64,000 nucleotides of DNA from Pseudomonas sp. stari2 (GCF_040760005.1 NZ_CP099760.1:5278501-5342500), one strand, 5' to 3'; counted from the first letter of the stretch, positions 27,822-37,562 are shown. Notes: generated from the letters alone by a model not told the origin. Program-made: numbers and translations.

Positions 27822-28589
27822 TCAAGTGCTTAAATAGCGTCCGATCAGCGCCAACCCGCTCGCCAGCACCAGCCAGGTCACCAGCCGCACAAAGGCTTCG
27901 CGGGACAAACGCATCGTCAGCCGCCGTCCAATCCACAAGCCCAGCGCCATGGCCGGCAACAGACACAGCGCCAGCATCAACAAGGGTAGCTCGGCATACA
28001 CCCCGGCGATGGCGAACAGACTCAAACGCACCACCGTGCTGCAACTGATCAGCGCACTTTGCGTGGCCCGCGCCGCGTCCTTGGGCAGCCGGCTGTTGAG
28101 GTAGATTGCATAAAGAAAGCCGCCACTGCCGAACAACGCCCCGAACAGTCCGCCCACGGTGCCCATCGGCAACGCCCACATCGCGGACAACTGCGCCGGC
28201 CGGGCCTTGATCCACAAGCTGTAAACCGCATAGGCGCTGATGAACAGTCCCATCAGCAACAACAGCAGATCGGACTTGAGGTTGAGCAGAAAAATCACCC
28301 CCAGCGTGCACCCGACCGCCATGCACGGCAGCAGCCGCAGCAACTCCGGCTTCGCCACATCTCGCCGCGACGGCAGCAGATTGCCGAACGCCGCGACGAA
28401 ATCCAGCAACACCAGCAACGGCACGATTTTCGACAGCGGCATGAACAGGATCAGAATCGGCCCCGCCACCAGCGCCGTGCCAAAACCGGCAATGCCGAAC
28501 ACAATGTAAGCCAGCGCGACACCCACTCCGAGGGCTGCCCAACCCCCGAAGCCCCACGACCATTCGCTCAACAACCCCGCCACACTCAT
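27822..28589 (-). CDS. TauE/SafE family anion permease
   Basis: A 255-residue membrane protein with about eight spans arranged as an inverted repeat. The first half has VFGIAGFGTALVAGPIL and LDFVAAFGNLLPSRRD; the second has GGLFGALFGSGGFLYAIYL, which are the two glycine-rich signatures of TauE/SafE. Relatives export sulfite, sulfoacetate or other organic anions. The substrate here is not evident. It is divergent from a LysR gene 101 bp away, which is the natural candidate regulator. Confidence 0.88.
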   Translation of the reverse strand: MSVAGLLSEWSWGFGGWAALGVGVALAYIVFGIAGFGTALVAGPILILFMPLSKIVPLLVLLDFVAAFGNLLPSRRDVAKPELLRLLPCMAVGCTLGVIFLLNLKSDLLLLLMGLFISAYAVYSLWIKARPAQLSAMWALPMGTVGGLFGALFGSGGFLYAIYLNSRLPKDAARATQSALISCSTVVRLSLFAIAGVYAELPLLMLALCLLPAMALGLWIGRRLTMRLSREAFVRLVTWLVLASGLALIGRYLST

Positions 28590-28690
28590 CCGCTCGCTTC
28601 CTTTAATAAGCCTGCGATGACTTTAGCCAGCGCCGAGGGTTGCGACTAATATCATCGAAACCGCCAAGCCATCTCGAAAAGGCATGTCTC

Positions 28691-29578
28691 GTGCTTTCAA
28701 CCCGTCAATTGCGCTACTTCGTGGAAATTTCCGAGTGTGGCAGCTTCAGCGCCGCCGCCGAGCGTCTGTTCATCGCCCAATCGGCGCTGAGCCGGCAGAT
28801 CAAGGACATGGAAACCCGCCTGCAAACACCGCTGTTCGAACGCACGGCACGCCAGCCCCGGCTTACCGCCGCTGGCGAAGCATTCCTGCCCCGGGCGAGA
28901 AACCTGCTCAATGAATTGAACAAGGCCAGCACCCTGGCCACGGAAATTGGCCACGGCCGGCGCGGCACCTTGCGCCTGTGTCACTCCAGCACCGTGCCGA
29001 TCAGTGGCCGATTATTGCGCGACATGAGTACTTACCTGGAGCAGCAACCCGGGGTTTCACTGGACATCGGCACGCTCTCCTCGGAAGCACAGCTCGAAGA
29101 ACTGGCAGAGGGTCGGCTCGACATCGGCTTGCTGCGTCTGCCGGTGCTGCGTCAGCGCGAAGGTGTTCAGGTTGTGCCGCTCTACAGCGAGCGCTTGCTG
29201 CTTGCCGTGCCGGCGGATCATCGACTGGCTTTGACAGAGGCAGTCGATCTGGCGCAATTGAAGGATGAAGCGTTCATCTCCATCCCGCATCCGCAGCGCG
29301 GCGGGCTGAGCTATTTGTGCGCCGACCTGTGCATGCGTCACGGCTTTTTCCCTCAGGCTGCGCGGGTGATGTCGCGCAAGACCACACAACTGCAATTGAT
29401 CCAGGCCGGATTCGGCATCGCCCTGCTACCGGAATCAATGCAGGACATCGCGCCCGCCGGTGTGAGATTTCTGCCGCTGACCGGCGATTGCCAGAGCACC
29501 GTCGCCCTCGCCTCTCGGCAAAATCCCACACCTCTGGTGCAACACTTCCTCCAGACATTCACCGGCGAATGCCTTTAA
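28691..29578 (+). CDS. LysR-family transcriptional regulator
   Basis: From GTG 28691 it has 295 residues beginning LSTRQLRYFVEI, the normal start point of LysR helix-turn-helix domains; the frame is open 17 codons further up but lacks family character. HTH at about 1-60 (FSAAAERLFIAQSALSRQIKDMETRLQTPLFER), linker helix, then the periplasmic-binding-like effector domain (about 88-290). The effector is unknown. Its divergent position suggests control of the TauE/SafE permease. xseA starts 10 bp after its stop. Confidence 0.9.
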   Translation: MLSTRQLRYFVEISECGSFSAAAERLFIAQSALSRQIKDMETRLQTPLFERTARQPRLTAAGEAFLPRARNLLNELNKASTLATEIGHGRRGTLRLCHSSTVPISGRLLRDMSTYLEQQPGVSLDIGTLSSEAQLEELAEGRLDIGLLRLPVLRQREGVQVVPLYSERLLLAVPADHRLALTEAVDLAQLKDEAFISIPHPQRGGLSYLCADLCMRHGFFPQAARVMSRKTTQLQLIQAGFGIALLPESMQDIAPAGVRFLPLTGDCQSTVALASRQNPTPLVQHFLQTFTGECL

Positions 29579-29588
29579 ACTGCGCCCC

Positions 29589-30968
29589 ATGATTAAAGAT
29601 CCCTTTGCAAGACTCGGCCTTGACCGCGAAGTCCTGACCGTCAGCCAGCTCAACGGCCGCGCGCGGGTGTTGCTCGAAGACGTGTTCAGCAACATCTGGG
29701 TCGAAGGCGAAATCTCCAACCTCGCCCGCCCGGCGTCCGGCCACGTGTATTTCACCCTCAAGGACAGCGGCGCGCAGGTGCGTTGTGCGTTGTTCCGCCA
29801 GAATGCTGCGCGGGTGCGCCAGGCGCTGAAGGATGGCCTGGCGGTCAAGGTGCGCGGCAAGGTCTCGCTGTTCGAAGGGCGTGGCGACTATCAGTTGATC
29901 CTCGACACCGTGGAGCCTGCCGGTGACGGTGCGCTGCGTCTGGCCTTCGATGCCTTGAAGGAAAAGCTCAGTGCCGAAGGTTTGTTCAGTGCCGAGCGCA
30001 AAGTACCGCTGCCGACCCATCCGCAACACATCGGCATCATCAGTTCGCCGACTGGTGCGGTGATCCGCGACATCATCAGCGTGTTCCGCCGCCGTGCGCC
30101 ACAGGTCAAGCTGACGCTGATCCCCACCGCCGTTCAAGGTCGCGAAGCCACCGCGCAGATCGTCCGCGCCCTCAAACTGGCGGATGCCCGTGGCTTCGAC
30201 GCGCTGATACTGGCGCGCGGCGGCGGCTCGCTGGAAGATCTCTGGTGCTTCAACGAAGAGGCTGTGGCCCGGGCGGTGGATGCCTGCGTCACGCCGATTG
30301 TCAGCGCAGTCGGCCATGAAACCGACGTGTCGATCAGCGACTTCGTGGCGGACGTTCGCGCACCGACGCCGTCCGCCGCTGCTGAACTGCTTGCCCCGGA
30401 TTCCAGCCACCTGATCCGTCAGGTCGAAAGCCTGCACCGCCGACTGGTGATGCGCATGCGTGACCGCCTGATGCGCGATCGCCTGCGCCTTGAGGGCATG
30501 ACCCGCCGCTTGCGCCATCCCGGCGAACGTCTGCGCCAGCAGGCACAGCGTCTTGATGACCTGGACATGCGCATGCGCCGGGCCTTCGAGCGCCAGCTCA
30601 ATACCCGCCGCGAACGCCTGATTCGTCTGGAAACCCGCCTCGCCGGGCAACACCCCGGACGGCAACTGGCCCTGCTGCGCCAGCGCCTCGACAGCCTCGC
30701 CGAACGCCTGCCACGCGCCATGAACGAAGGCCTGAAACGTCGGCGCCTTCAGCTGCAAAGCCAGATGCAGACCCTGCACGTGGTCAGCCCGCTGGCGACC
30801 CTCGGTCGCGGCTACAGCATTCTGCTCGACGAGCGTGGCAACGCGATTCGCAACGCTGCGCAAACCCACACTGGCCAACGCCTCAAGGCCAGACTGGGTG
30901 AAGGCGAACTGCAAGTGCGCGTCGAGGACAATCACCTGACGCCCGTCACCCTTTCTTTACTGGACTGA
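29589..30968 (+). CDS. xseA: Exodeoxyribonuclease VII large subunit
   Basis: A 459-residue protein with an N-terminal OB fold (LNGRARVLLEDVFSNIWVEGEISNLARPASGHVYFTLKD is its start), a catalytic domain with IGIISSPTGAVIRD and ALILARGGGSLEDLWCFNEE, and an Arg-rich coiled-coil tail at about 265-400, as usual. The complex with XseB degrades single-stranded DNA in both directions. The small subunit gene is not nearby. It lies between the LysR gene and the M23 peptidase, 3 bp before the latter. Confidence 0.97.
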   Translation: MIKDPFARLGLDREVLTVSQLNGRARVLLEDVFSNIWVEGEISNLARPASGHVYFTLKDSGAQVRCALFRQNAARVRQALKDGLAVKVRGKVSLFEGRGDYQLILDTVEPAGDGALRLAFDALKEKLSAEGLFSAERKVPLPTHPQHIGIISSPTGAVIRDIISVFRRRAPQVKLTLIPTAVQGREATAQIVRALKLADARGFDALILARGGGSLEDLWCFNEEAVARAVDACVTPIVSAVGHETDVSISDFVADVRAPTPSAAAELLAPDSSHLIRQVESLHRRLVMRMRDRLMRDRLRLEGMTRRLRHPGERLRQQAQRLDDLDMRMRRAFERQLNTRRERLIRLETRLAGQHPGRQLALLRQRLDSLAERLPRAMNEGLKRRRLQLQSQMQTLHVVSPLATLGRGYSILLDERGNAIRNAAQTHTGQRLKARLGEGELQVRVEDNHLTPVTLSLLD

Positions 30969-30971
30969 TCC

Positions 30972-31793
30972 ATGCCGCGTTTTCTTGCTCCGCTGCTGTT
31001 GCTGTGCCTGGCCTTCAACGCCCACGCCGACAGTTACATCACACGCTTGCTGAACAAACCGGTGCCGGGCGGCGTAGCTGTCGTCGATCTGGGGAGCTCT
31101 GCGCAAGCGCCGAAAGCCACGTATCAGGGCAAACCGGTGCTGGTGGTCAAGGAACAGAACAACTGGCTGGCGATTGTCGGCATTCCGTTGACCGTCAAGC
31201 CCGGCACCCAGCAGATCAGCAGTGGCGGCAAGAATTTGAACTTCACCGTAGGCAACAAGAAGTACCCGGAACAGCACATCACGCTGAAGAACACTCAGCA
31301 GGTCAATCCGAACCCGGCGAACCTGAAGCGCATCGAGGGTGAGCTGGCCGAGCAGATCAAGGCCTACCGCAGTTTCAGTCCGAATACCCCGAGCAACCTG
31401 CTGCTGGACAAACCGGTCAACGGACCGTTGTCGAGCAAGTTTGGCGTGCGCCGTTTCTTCAACGGTGAAGAGCGCAACCCTCACGCAGGCCTCGACTTCG
31501 CGGTGCCGGCCGGCACGCCGATCAAGACCCCGGCAGCGGGCAAGGTGATCCTGATCGGCAATTACTTCTTCAATGGCAACACCGTGTTCGTCGACCACGG
31601 CCAGGGCTTCATCAGCATGTTCTGCCACATGTCGAAAATTGATGTGCAGAACGGCCAGCAACTGGCTCGCGGCGCGCTGGTGGGCAAGGTTGGCGCCACT
31701 GGTCGGGCGACCGGGCCGCACATGCACTGGAACGTCAGCCTGAACGATGCGCGAGTCGATCCGGCGATTTTCATTGGGGCTTTCCAGCCCTGA
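30972..31793 (+). CDS. Secreted M23 family metallopeptidase
   Basis: The 273-residue protein has a signal peptide (MPRFLAPLLLLCLAFNAHA) and an N-terminal beta domain (20-110) that may bind cell wall. The LytM/M23 domain occupies about 150-270: HAGLDFAVPAGTPI gives the first His and Asp ligands and the final HMHWNV motif gives the HxH pair. All zinc ligands of an active M23 endopeptidase are present. It should cut peptidoglycan cross-links in the periplasm. It begins 3 bp after xseA and is cotranscribed. It differs from the NlpD/EnvC types, which often lack ligands. Confidence 0.92.
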   Translation: MPRFLAPLLLLCLAFNAHADSYITRLLNKPVPGGVAVVDLGSSAQAPKATYQGKPVLVVKEQNNWLAIVGIPLTVKPGTQQISSGGKNLNFTVGNKKYPEQHITLKNTQQVNPNPANLKRIEGELAEQIKAYRSFSPNTPSNLLLDKPVNGPLSSKFGVRRFFNGEERNPHAGLDFAVPAGTPIKTPAAGKVILIGNYFFNGNTVFVDHGQGFISMFCHMSKIDVQNGQQLARGALVGKVGATGRATGPHMHWNVSLNDARVDPAIFIGAFQP

Positions 31794-31819
31794 TTTCAGA
31801 CTGAACACCCTCCTACGGG

Positions 31820-31849
31820 GATTGCGCACGACGAATGGTCCGCGCAATC
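31820..31849 (+). promoter_or_regulatory. Hairpin in the leuA leader region
   Basis: GATTGCGC (31820-31827) and GCGCAATC (31842-31849) form a perfect 8-bp stem with a 14-nt loop. No T run follows, so it is not a classic terminator for the peptidase gene. It lies upstream of the short open frame at 31970. A further small stem, CCCT/AGGG, lies at about 31947-31960. Confidence 0.35.
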
Positions 31850-31969
31850 TCCGCCAACAATAGCCGCCATATCAAGAATAAAATCTCGGAAAAAACTGCT
31901 TTCCGGGTATTCCTCTCAATTTTTTTCGATTGCTTGCCATCCTCATCCCTCGCGGTTAGGGTTGAAGGC

Positions 31970-32047
31970 ATGAAAACCTCTCACACCCTTATTCAGCTTC
32001 GCCAGCACCGCAGCCTGTGCCTCGTCAGCGCACGACTGCCGGGCTGA
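31970..32047 (+). CDS. Candidate 25-codon leader peptide of leuA
   Basis: An ATG at 31970 opens a 25-residue frame ending in [12 protein letters not shown], with stop at 32047, 89 bp before leuA. Five of 25 residues are Leu (codons CTT, CTT, CTG, CTC, CTG) and there is one Cys, with four Arg. Leader peptides rich in Leu control leuA by attenuation in other gammaproteobacteria, but here the Leu codons are spread out and no terminator hairpin with a T run separates it from leuA. Function as a leader is therefore uncertain. Confidence 0.4.
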   Translation: MKTSHTLIQLRQHRSLCLVSARLPG

Positions 32048-32136
32048 ATCGCTGCGCCTCGTCCCAAGCTTCTCCCCGAACATTCGTTCCACCGGCAGGC
32101 CGCCTCTTTTCGGCCCAGACAATAAGGAATTTCCCG

Positions 32137-33816
32137 ATGAGCATGCTCAAAGACCCGTCTTCGAAATACCGCGCGTTTCCTGTGATCAACCTGCCGGATC
32201 GCACCTGGCCGTCGAAAACCATCGATGCCGCGCCGATCTGGTGCAGCTCCGACCTGCGCGACGGCAACCAGTCGTTGATCGAGCCGATGGACGCGGTGAA
32301 AAAGCTGCGCTTCTGGAAAACCCTGGTGCAGGTGGGCGTGAAGGAAATCGAGGCGTCGTTCCCGGCGGCTTCGCAAACCGACTTCGACTTCGTGCGTACC
32401 CTGATCGAAGACGGCCACATCCCGGACGACACCACCATTCAGGTGCTGACCCAGGGTCGTGAAGACCTGATCGAGCGTACTTTCGAATCCCTGCGCGGGG
32501 CGAAGAAGGCGATTGTTCACCTGTACAACGCCACCTCCCCTTCTTTCCGTCGCATCGTGTTCAATCAGGACAAGGACGGGATCAAGGCCATCGCCGTGAA
32601 CGCCGCCAAGCTGTTCGTGAAATACGCAGCCATGCAGCCGGACACCGAGTGGACCTTCGAATACTCGCCGGAAACCTTCAGCGCCACCGAGCTGGAGTTC
32701 GCCAAGGAAGTCTGTGACGCCGTGATCGAGGTCTGGAACCCGACGCCCGAGCACAAGATCATCCTCAACCTGCCGGCCACCGTTGAATGCGCGACCCCGA
32801 ACGTCTACGCCGACCAGATCGAGTGGTTCCACCGCAACATCAACCGTCGTGACAGCGTGATCATCAGTCTGCACACCCACAACGACCGTGGCACTGGCGT
32901 GGCCGCCACCGAGCTGGGCCTGATGGCAGGCGCCGACCGCGTCGAAGGTTGCCTGTTCGGCAACGGCGAGCGCACCGGCAACGTCGACCTCGTCACCGTG
33001 GCACTGAACATGTATACCCAGGGCCTCGACCCGCAGCTGGACTTCTCCGATATCGACGGCGTGCGCAAAGTCGTCGAAGAGTGCAACCAGATTCAGGTTC
33101 ACCCGCGTCACCCGTACGTCGGCGACCTGGTGCACACCGCGTTCTCCGGCTCCCACCAGGACGCGATCCGCAAGGGCTTCGCCCAGCAGAAACCGGACAC
33201 CCTGTGGGAAGTGCCATACCTGCCGATCGACCCGGCCGACATCGGCCGCAGCTACGAGGCGGTGATCCGCGTCAACAGCCAGTCGGGCAAGGGCGGTATC
33301 GCCTACCTGCTGGAGCAGGAATACGGCATCAGCCTGCCGCGCCGCATGCAGATCGAGTTCAGCCAGGTCGTGCAGCGTGAAACCGATCGTCTGGGCCTGG
33401 AAATGACCGCCCAGCAGATCCACTCGCTGCTGCACACCGAGTACCTGCAAGCCAACACCCCTTATGCGCTGGTCAGCCATCGCCTGCAGGAAGAGAACGG
33501 CCACAGCGCCGTCGAAGTGGAAGTGGCGAGCAAGGGCCAGGGCGAAACCAACCTGCACTGGCGCGGCAAGGGCAACGGTGCGCTGGAAGCACTGGTGGCC
33601 GGCCTGCCGATTCCGGTGGAGATCATGGACTACAACGAACACGCCATCGGCGCGGGCACCAACGCCAAGGCAGCGGCTTACATCGAGCTGCGCGTAAATG
33701 GCGAACGTGCCGTGCACGGCGTGGGTATCGATGAAAACATCACCACCGCCAGCTTCAAGGCACTGTTCAGCGCGCTCAATCGCTCGCTGAGCCAGCCGGA
33801 AGCGAAAGCGGCGTAA
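32137..33816 (+). CDS. leuA: 2-Isopropylmalate synthase
   Basis: From ATG 32137, preceded by AAGGAA, it has 559 residues starting [14 protein letters not shown]; an extended frame from 32017 overlaps the leader and is rejected. The HMGL-like TIM barrel has [16 protein letters not shown] (metal and substrate site) and [11 protein letters not shown] (metal His). The C-terminal regulatory domain is present (about 430-559). This is the long form seen in pseudomonads. It condenses 2-oxoisovalerate with acetyl-CoA, the first step of leucine synthesis, and is feedback-inhibited by leucine through the C-terminal domain. The rest of leu is not nearby. A strong terminator follows. Confidence 0.96.
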   Translation: MSMLKDPSSKYRAFPVINLPDRTWPSKTIDAAPIWCSSDLRDGNQSLIEPMDAVKKLRFWKTLVQVGVKEIEASFPAASQTDFDFVRTLIEDGHIPDDTTIQVLTQGREDLIERTFESLRGAKKAIVHLYNATSPSFRRIVFNQDKDGIKAIAVNAAKLFVKYAAMQPDTEWTFEYSPETFSATELEFAKEVCDAVIEVWNPTPEHKIILNLPATVECATPNVYADQIEWFHRNINRRDSVIISLHTHNDRGTGVAATELGLMAGADRVEGCLFGNGERTGNVDLVTVALNMYTQGLDPQLDFSDIDGVRKVVEECNQIQVHPRHPYVGDLVHTAFSGSHQDAIRKGFAQQKPDTLWEVPYLPIDPADIGRSYEAVIRVNSQSGKGGIAYLLEQEYGISLPRRMQIEFSQVVQRETDRLGLEMTAQQIHSLLHTEYLQANTPYALVSHRLQEENGHSAVEVEVASKGQGETNLHWRGKGNGALEALVAGLPIPVEIMDYNEHAIGAGTNAKAAAYIELRVNGERAVHGVGIDENITTASFKALFSALNRSLSQPEAKAA

Positions 33817-33834
33817 ATTCACCGCTCAAATGCG

Positions 33835-33869
33835 AAAGGCCCCGGGGTTTACGCCTCGGGGCCTTTTTT
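33835..33869 (+). terminator. Rho-independent terminator of leuA
   Basis: AAAGGCCCCG (33835-33844) pairs with CGGGGCCTTT (33857-33866), followed by more T. It lies 18 bp after the leuA stop. Confidence 0.92.
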
Positions 33870-33872
33870 GTT

Positions 33873-33907
33873 CTGATCATTCCCACACACTATGTGGGAA
33901 TGATCAG
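33873..33907. repeat. REP-like perfect inverted repeat
   Basis: CTGATCATTCCCACA (33873-33887) and TGTGGGAATGATCAG (33893-33907) are perfect 15-bp arms around CACTA. Compared with the GATCGTTCCCACGC units near lon, both arms carry matching changes, so pairing has been kept. It sits between leuA and yafV and may also help end the leftward yafV transcript. Confidence 0.7.
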
Positions 33908-33916
33908 ATTCGGGTA

Positions 33917-34708
33917 TCAGGTGAACTCGAACGTGTCCGCATCCAGATTCGCCGGGAATCGCTCGCGGTAAGCCGCCAGCGGTGCCGCTTCCAGTACGGC
34001 CTTGAACACCCCGTCCGCCTCGCCCGCCGCCAGCAAGGTCTCGCCCTGGAAGTCCAGCACCTGACTGTCGCCGGTGTAGGCAAACCCCTTGCCGTCAGTG
34101 CCGACACGATTCACGGCTGCCACATAGCACAGGTTTTCAATCGCCCGCGCCGGCAGCAAACGGTTCCAGTGCAGACGCCGCGCGCCCGGCCAGTTGGCGG
34201 TGTACAGCAGCAGGTCGGTATCTTGTGCATCACGGCTCCACACAGGGAAACGCAAGTCATAGCAAATCAGCGGCCGGATGCGCCAGCCCTTGAGTTCGAA
34301 CTGCACCTGACGTTCGCCGGGCGTGTAGTGATTGTGCTCGCCGGCCATGCGGAACAGATGGCGCTTGTCGTAATGCCACACTTCGCCGTCGGGGCGCGCC
34401 CATAGCAGGCGATTGCGATGGCTGCCGTCGGCGGCCTGGATGATCACGCTGCCGGTGATCACCGCATTGAGCTTCGCCGCCTGTGCCTTCATCCATTTGC
34501 TGGTCGGGCCGTTTTCGGCTTCGGCCAGGGTTTCGGACTCCATGGAGAATCCGGTGGTGAACATTTCCGGCAGGATGATCAGATCCGCACCGCGCGCCTG
34601 CTCCAGCAGCGCGTCGAAATGCTCGAGATTGGCCTGACGATCATGCCAGGCCAGGCTGGTCTGGATCAGCGCCAGGTTGAGATCGGGTAATGCACTCAGA
34701 TCACGCAT
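33917..34708 (-). CDS. yafV: Omega-amidase YafV (nitrilase superfamily)
   Basis: From ATG 34708 it has 263 residues beginning MRDLSALPDLNLALIQTSL. The nitrilase triad is visible: Glu in LIILPEMFTTGF, Lys in HYDKRHLF, and Cys in RPLICYDLRFPVW. This matches YafV/Nit2-type omega-amidase, which hydrolyses 2-oxoglutaramate and 2-oxosuccinamate. The start lies within the end of the upstream aminotransferase gene (13-nt overlap), so translation is coupled. Glutamine-type transaminases make 2-oxoglutaramate, so the pair fits the glutamine transaminase plus omega-amidase route used in methionine salvage. Confidence 0.92.
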   Translation of the reverse strand: MRDLSALPDLNLALIQTSLAWHDRQANLEHFDALLEQARGADLIILPEMFTTGFSMESETLAEAENGPTSKWMKAQAAKLNAVITGSVIIQAADGSHRNRLLWARPDGEVWHYDKRHLFRMAGEHNHYTPGERQVQFELKGWRIRPLICYDLRFPVWSRDAQDTDLLLYTANWPGARRLHWNRLLPARAIENLCYVAAVNRVGTDGKGFAYTGDSQVLDFQGETLLAAGEADGVFKAVLEAAPLAAYRERFPANLDADTFEFT

Positions 34709-35844
34709 AGTTTTGCCGCCGCTTCCCGCAGCGTCTCCTCGCGTTTGGCGAAGCACAGGCGCACCAGGCGCTGGCCTTCAGGTGGACTCTGGTAGAACAC
34801 CGACACTGGAATACTCGCTACACCATGTTCGCGAGTCATCCACATCGCCATCTCGACGTCGTTCAGGTCGGGACGGATCTGCGAGTAATCGACCAGTTGG
34901 AAATAGGTGCCGGTGACCCGGGTGAAGCTGAATCGCGACGGCGCCAGCAGATCACAGAACAGATCGCGCTTGGCCTGATAGAAACCCGGCAGCTCTTCGA
35001 CGTGTTCCGGATACTCGGCCATGTAATCGGCCAGCGCATATTGCAGCGGCGTCACGCCACAGAAGCTGACGTACTGGTGCACTTTGCGCAGCTCGGCAGT
35101 CAGCGCTGGTGGCGCCACGACGTAACCGGTTTTCCAACCCGTGACGTGATAGGTCTTGCCGAACGAACTGACCACGAAGGCACGCTGATACAGCTCTTCA
35201 TGGGCCAGCACACTCACATGCGGAACGCCGTCGTATACCAGGTGTTCGTAGACTTCGTCGCTGATCACATAGATGTCGCGATCACGGATCAGCGCCGCCA
35301 ACTGGTCCAGCTCTGCGCGGCTGATCAGGGCGCCGCTGGGGTTGTGCGGGGTGTTGAGGATGATCATCCGCGTGCGCGGGCTCAGCGCTGCACTGAGCTT
35401 GTCGAAGTCGATGGAGAAATCCTTCAGCCCCAACTGCACATGCACGCAGCGCCCACCGGCCAGTTCTACCGACGGCTCGTAGCTGTCATAGGCTGGGTCG
35501 AACACGATGACCTCATCGCCGCTGTGGATAACCGCCTGGATCGCACAGAAGATCGCCTGAGTCGCGCCGGGGGTGACGGTCACTTCATGATCGGCATCGA
35601 CATTCACGCCATAGCTGCGGGCGATCTTCGCCGCAATCTGTTGGCGCAGGGCCGGCAGGCCGGTCATGGGCGAATACTGGTTATGGCCGCTGGCGATGTG
35701 CCTACCGACCGCATCGCGCAGCGACTGCGGGCCGTCGAAATCGGGAAAACCCTGGGACAGGTTGATGGCTCCGGTCTGTGCCGCGAGCTGAGACATCTGC
35801 GTAAAAATAGTGATGCCGACATTCGGCAGCTTGCTGTTGATCAT
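34696..35844 (-). CDS. ybdL: PLP-dependent methionine/glutamine-type aminotransferase (YbdL-like)
   Basis: From ATG 35844 it has 382 residues (MINSKLPNVGITIFTQMSQLA). Fold type I signs are NLSQGFPDFDGP, the substrate loop YSPMTGLPALRQQIA, NTPHNPSGA, DEVYEHLVYDG and the PLP Lys in SSFGKTYHVTGWKTGY. This set is typical of YbdL and kynurenine aminotransferase/glutamine transaminase K enzymes, which use methionine, glutamine and aromatic amino acids. It overlaps yafV by 13 nt, supporting use of glutamine as amino donor. The exact oxo-acid is not evident. Confidence 0.88.
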   Translation of the reverse strand: MINSKLPNVGITIFTQMSQLAAQTGAINLSQGFPDFDGPQSLRDAVGRHIASGHNQYSPMTGLPALRQQIAAKIARSYGVNVDADHEVTVTPGATQAIFCAIQAVIHSGDEVIVFDPAYDSYEPSVELAGGRCVHVQLGLKDFSIDFDKLSAALSPRTRMIILNTPHNPSGALISRAELDQLAALIRDRDIYVISDEVYEHLVYDGVPHVSVLAHEELYQRAFVVSSFGKTYHVTGWKTGYVVAPPALTAELRKVHQYVSFCGVTPLQYALADYMAEYPEHVEELPGFYQAKRDLFCDLLAPSRFSFTRVTGTYFQLVDYSQIRPDLNDVEMAMWMTREHGVASIPVSVFYQSPPEGQRLVRLCFAKREETLREAAAKLCVI

Positions 35845-35916
35845 CGGGGTTCCCTGCTCTGCCCCGGCACTGACGACGGCGCGGGAGAGCCCGAGGATAG
35901 CCCATCCGGCGTCCAT

Positions 35917-35943
35917 AAAAAAAGGGCGCCAGACGGCGCCCTT
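35917..35943 (-). terminator. Rho-independent terminator of der
   Basis: GGGCGCC (35924-35930) pairs with GGCGCCC (35935-35941) around AGAC. Seven A on the left make a T run on the minus strand. It lies 18 bp after the der stop and ends the long isc-to-der block. It reaches into the upstream flank of the aminotransferase gene. Confidence 0.88.
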
Positions 35944-35961
35944 CTCTCTTGATGACCGGGA

Positions 35962-37434
35962 TCAGCGCTTGTCGCGGCGCTTCTTGCTGGCCTTCTTGTT
36001 ATGCGACATCAAACGACGCTTCTTGTTGACCTGGCGGTCGGTCAGCGTGTTCTTGTTGCCTTCGTACGGGTTCTCGCCGCCCTTGAACTCGATACGGATC
36101 GGCGTACCGACCAGTTTGAGCACACGGCGGTAAGTGTTTTCCAGATAGCGCACGTATGAATTAGGCACTTTCTCGATCTGGTTGCCGTGGATCACGATCA
36201 GCGGCGGGTTGGCGCCACCGAGGTGGGCATAGCGCAGCTTGATCCGGCGGCCGTTGACCATCGGTGGCTGGTGCTCGCTGACCGCGTCTTCGAGGATCTG
36301 GGTCAGACGGCTGGTCGGCCAGCGGGTGACCGCCGACTTGAACGAGTTCTGCACCGAAGCGTAGAGGTTGCCCACGCCGGTGCCGTGCAGGGCCGAGATG
36401 AAGTGGATGTCGGCGAAGTCGACGAAGAACAACCGGCGTTCCAGTTCGGTCTTCACGTAGTCACGCTCGCCCGGAGTCATGCCATCCCACTTGTTCAGCG
36501 CGATGACCAGCGCACGGCCGGACTCGAGGGCAAAGCCGAGCAGGTTGAGGTCGTGGTCGACCACACCTTCGCGGGCGTCCATCACAAAGATCACCACGTT
36601 GGCGTCTTTGATCGCCTGCAGGGTTTTGACCACGGAGAACTTTTCGACTTCTTCATGGATCTTGCCGCGCTTGCGCACACCGGCAGTGTCGATCAGCGTG
36701 TACTTCTCGTCGTTACGCTCGAACGGGATGTAGATACTGTCGCGAGTGGTGCCCGGCTGGTCGTAAACGATCACTCGTTCTTCACCCAGCATGCGGTTGA
36801 CCAGCGTCGACTTGCCGACGTTCGGCCGGCCGATGATGGCGATCTTGATGCCGTCCTTTTCGCTCGGGCCTGGAATGCGCTTGGCTTCCTCGCCTTCGGC
36901 GACTTCTTCCTGCTCTTCGCCTTCCTGCGGCTCGTCCTCATCTTTCGGGAATTCGCTCAGGGCGATTTCCAGCAATTGAGTGATGCCACGACCATGAGCA
37001 CCGGCAATCGGGATCGCATCGCCCATGCCCATCGGCGCGAATTCGGCGCGAGCCATTTCCGGATCGATGTTGTCGACCTTGTTGGCGACCACGTAGGAAC
37101 GCTTGTTACGTTTGCGCAGGTGTTCGCCGATCATCTGGTCGGCGGCGGTGAAGCCCGCCTTGGCATCTACCAGGAACAGAACGACATCCGCTTCTTCGAT
37201 GGCCAGCAGCGACTGCTCGGCCATTTTTTCGTCCATACCATGCTCGTCACCGGAGATACCGCCGGTGTCGATCAGAATGTAGGAACGCCCTTGCCACTTG
37301 GCCTCACCGTACTGGCGATCACGGGTCAGACCGGACAAGTCGCCGACGATGGCGTCGCGAGTCCTGGTCAGGCGGTTGAACAAGGTGGACTTGCCGACGT
37401 TCGGTCGGCCCACCAGGGCGATTACGGGAACCAT
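35962..37434 (-). CDS. der: Ribosome-assembly GTPase Der (EngA)
   Basis: From ATG 37434, with GGAG 7 nt before, it has 490 residues. Two GTPase domains stand in tandem: G1 motifs [12 protein letters not shown] near residue 8 and [12 protein letters not shown] near 200, with DTGG and DTAG motifs and NKVD/NKWD. An acidic linker ([19 protein letters not shown]) joins them, and a KH-like C-terminal domain and basic tail ([11 protein letters not shown]) follow. Der is essential for 50S maturation. It is last in the hisS-yfgM-bamB-der order, but a hairpin array precedes it. Confidence 0.97.
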   Translation of the reverse strand: MVPVIALVGRPNVGKSTLFNRLTRTRDAIVGDLSGLTRDRQYGEAKWQGRSYILIDTGGISGDEHGMDEKMAEQSLLAIEEADVVLFLVDAKAGFTAADQMIGEHLRKRNKRSYVVANKVDNIDPEMARAEFAPMGMGDAIPIAGAHGRGITQLLEIALSEFPKDEDEPQEGEEQEEVAEGEEAKRIPGPSEKDGIKIAIIGRPNVGKSTLVNRMLGEERVIVYDQPGTTRDSIYIPFERNDEKYTLIDTAGVRKRGKIHEEVEKFSVVKTLQAIKDANVVIFVMDAREGVVDHDLNLLGFALESGRALVIALNKWDGMTPGERDYVKTELERRLFFVDFADIHFISALHGTGVGNLYASVQNSFKSAVTRWPTSRLTQILEDAVSEHQPPMVNGRRIKLRYAHLGGANPPLIVIHGNQIEKVPNSYVRYLENTYRRVLKLVGTPIRIEFKGGENPYEGNKNTLTDRQVNKKRRLMSHNKKASKKRRDKR

Positions 37435-37469
37435 GCGGCTCTCCACTTCGTTATTTCAGAAAATACAAA

Positions 37470-37562
37470 AGCCGCTGCGAGGCAGCGGCTGGTGCTCGGG
37501 GCAACACCCATGGGTGTTGCAAACCCTGCCGGAGCAGGGCCGCTTGGGGATCAACCCCAAGC
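37470..37562 (-). promoter_or_regulatory. Four consecutive stem-loops between bamB and der, last one terminator-like
   Basis: In transcription order (leftward) the stems are GCTTGGGG/CCCCAAGC (37562-37542), CCCTGC/GCAGGG (37538-37524), the 20-bp palindrome GCAACACCCATGGGTGTTGC (37520-37501), and AGCCGCTGC/GCAGCGGCT (37490-37470), the last followed by TTTT. Only 35 bp remain before the der ATG, leaving no room for a normal promoter after the terminator. Either der depends on read-through or on a promoter overlapping the hairpins. Confidence 0.65.
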
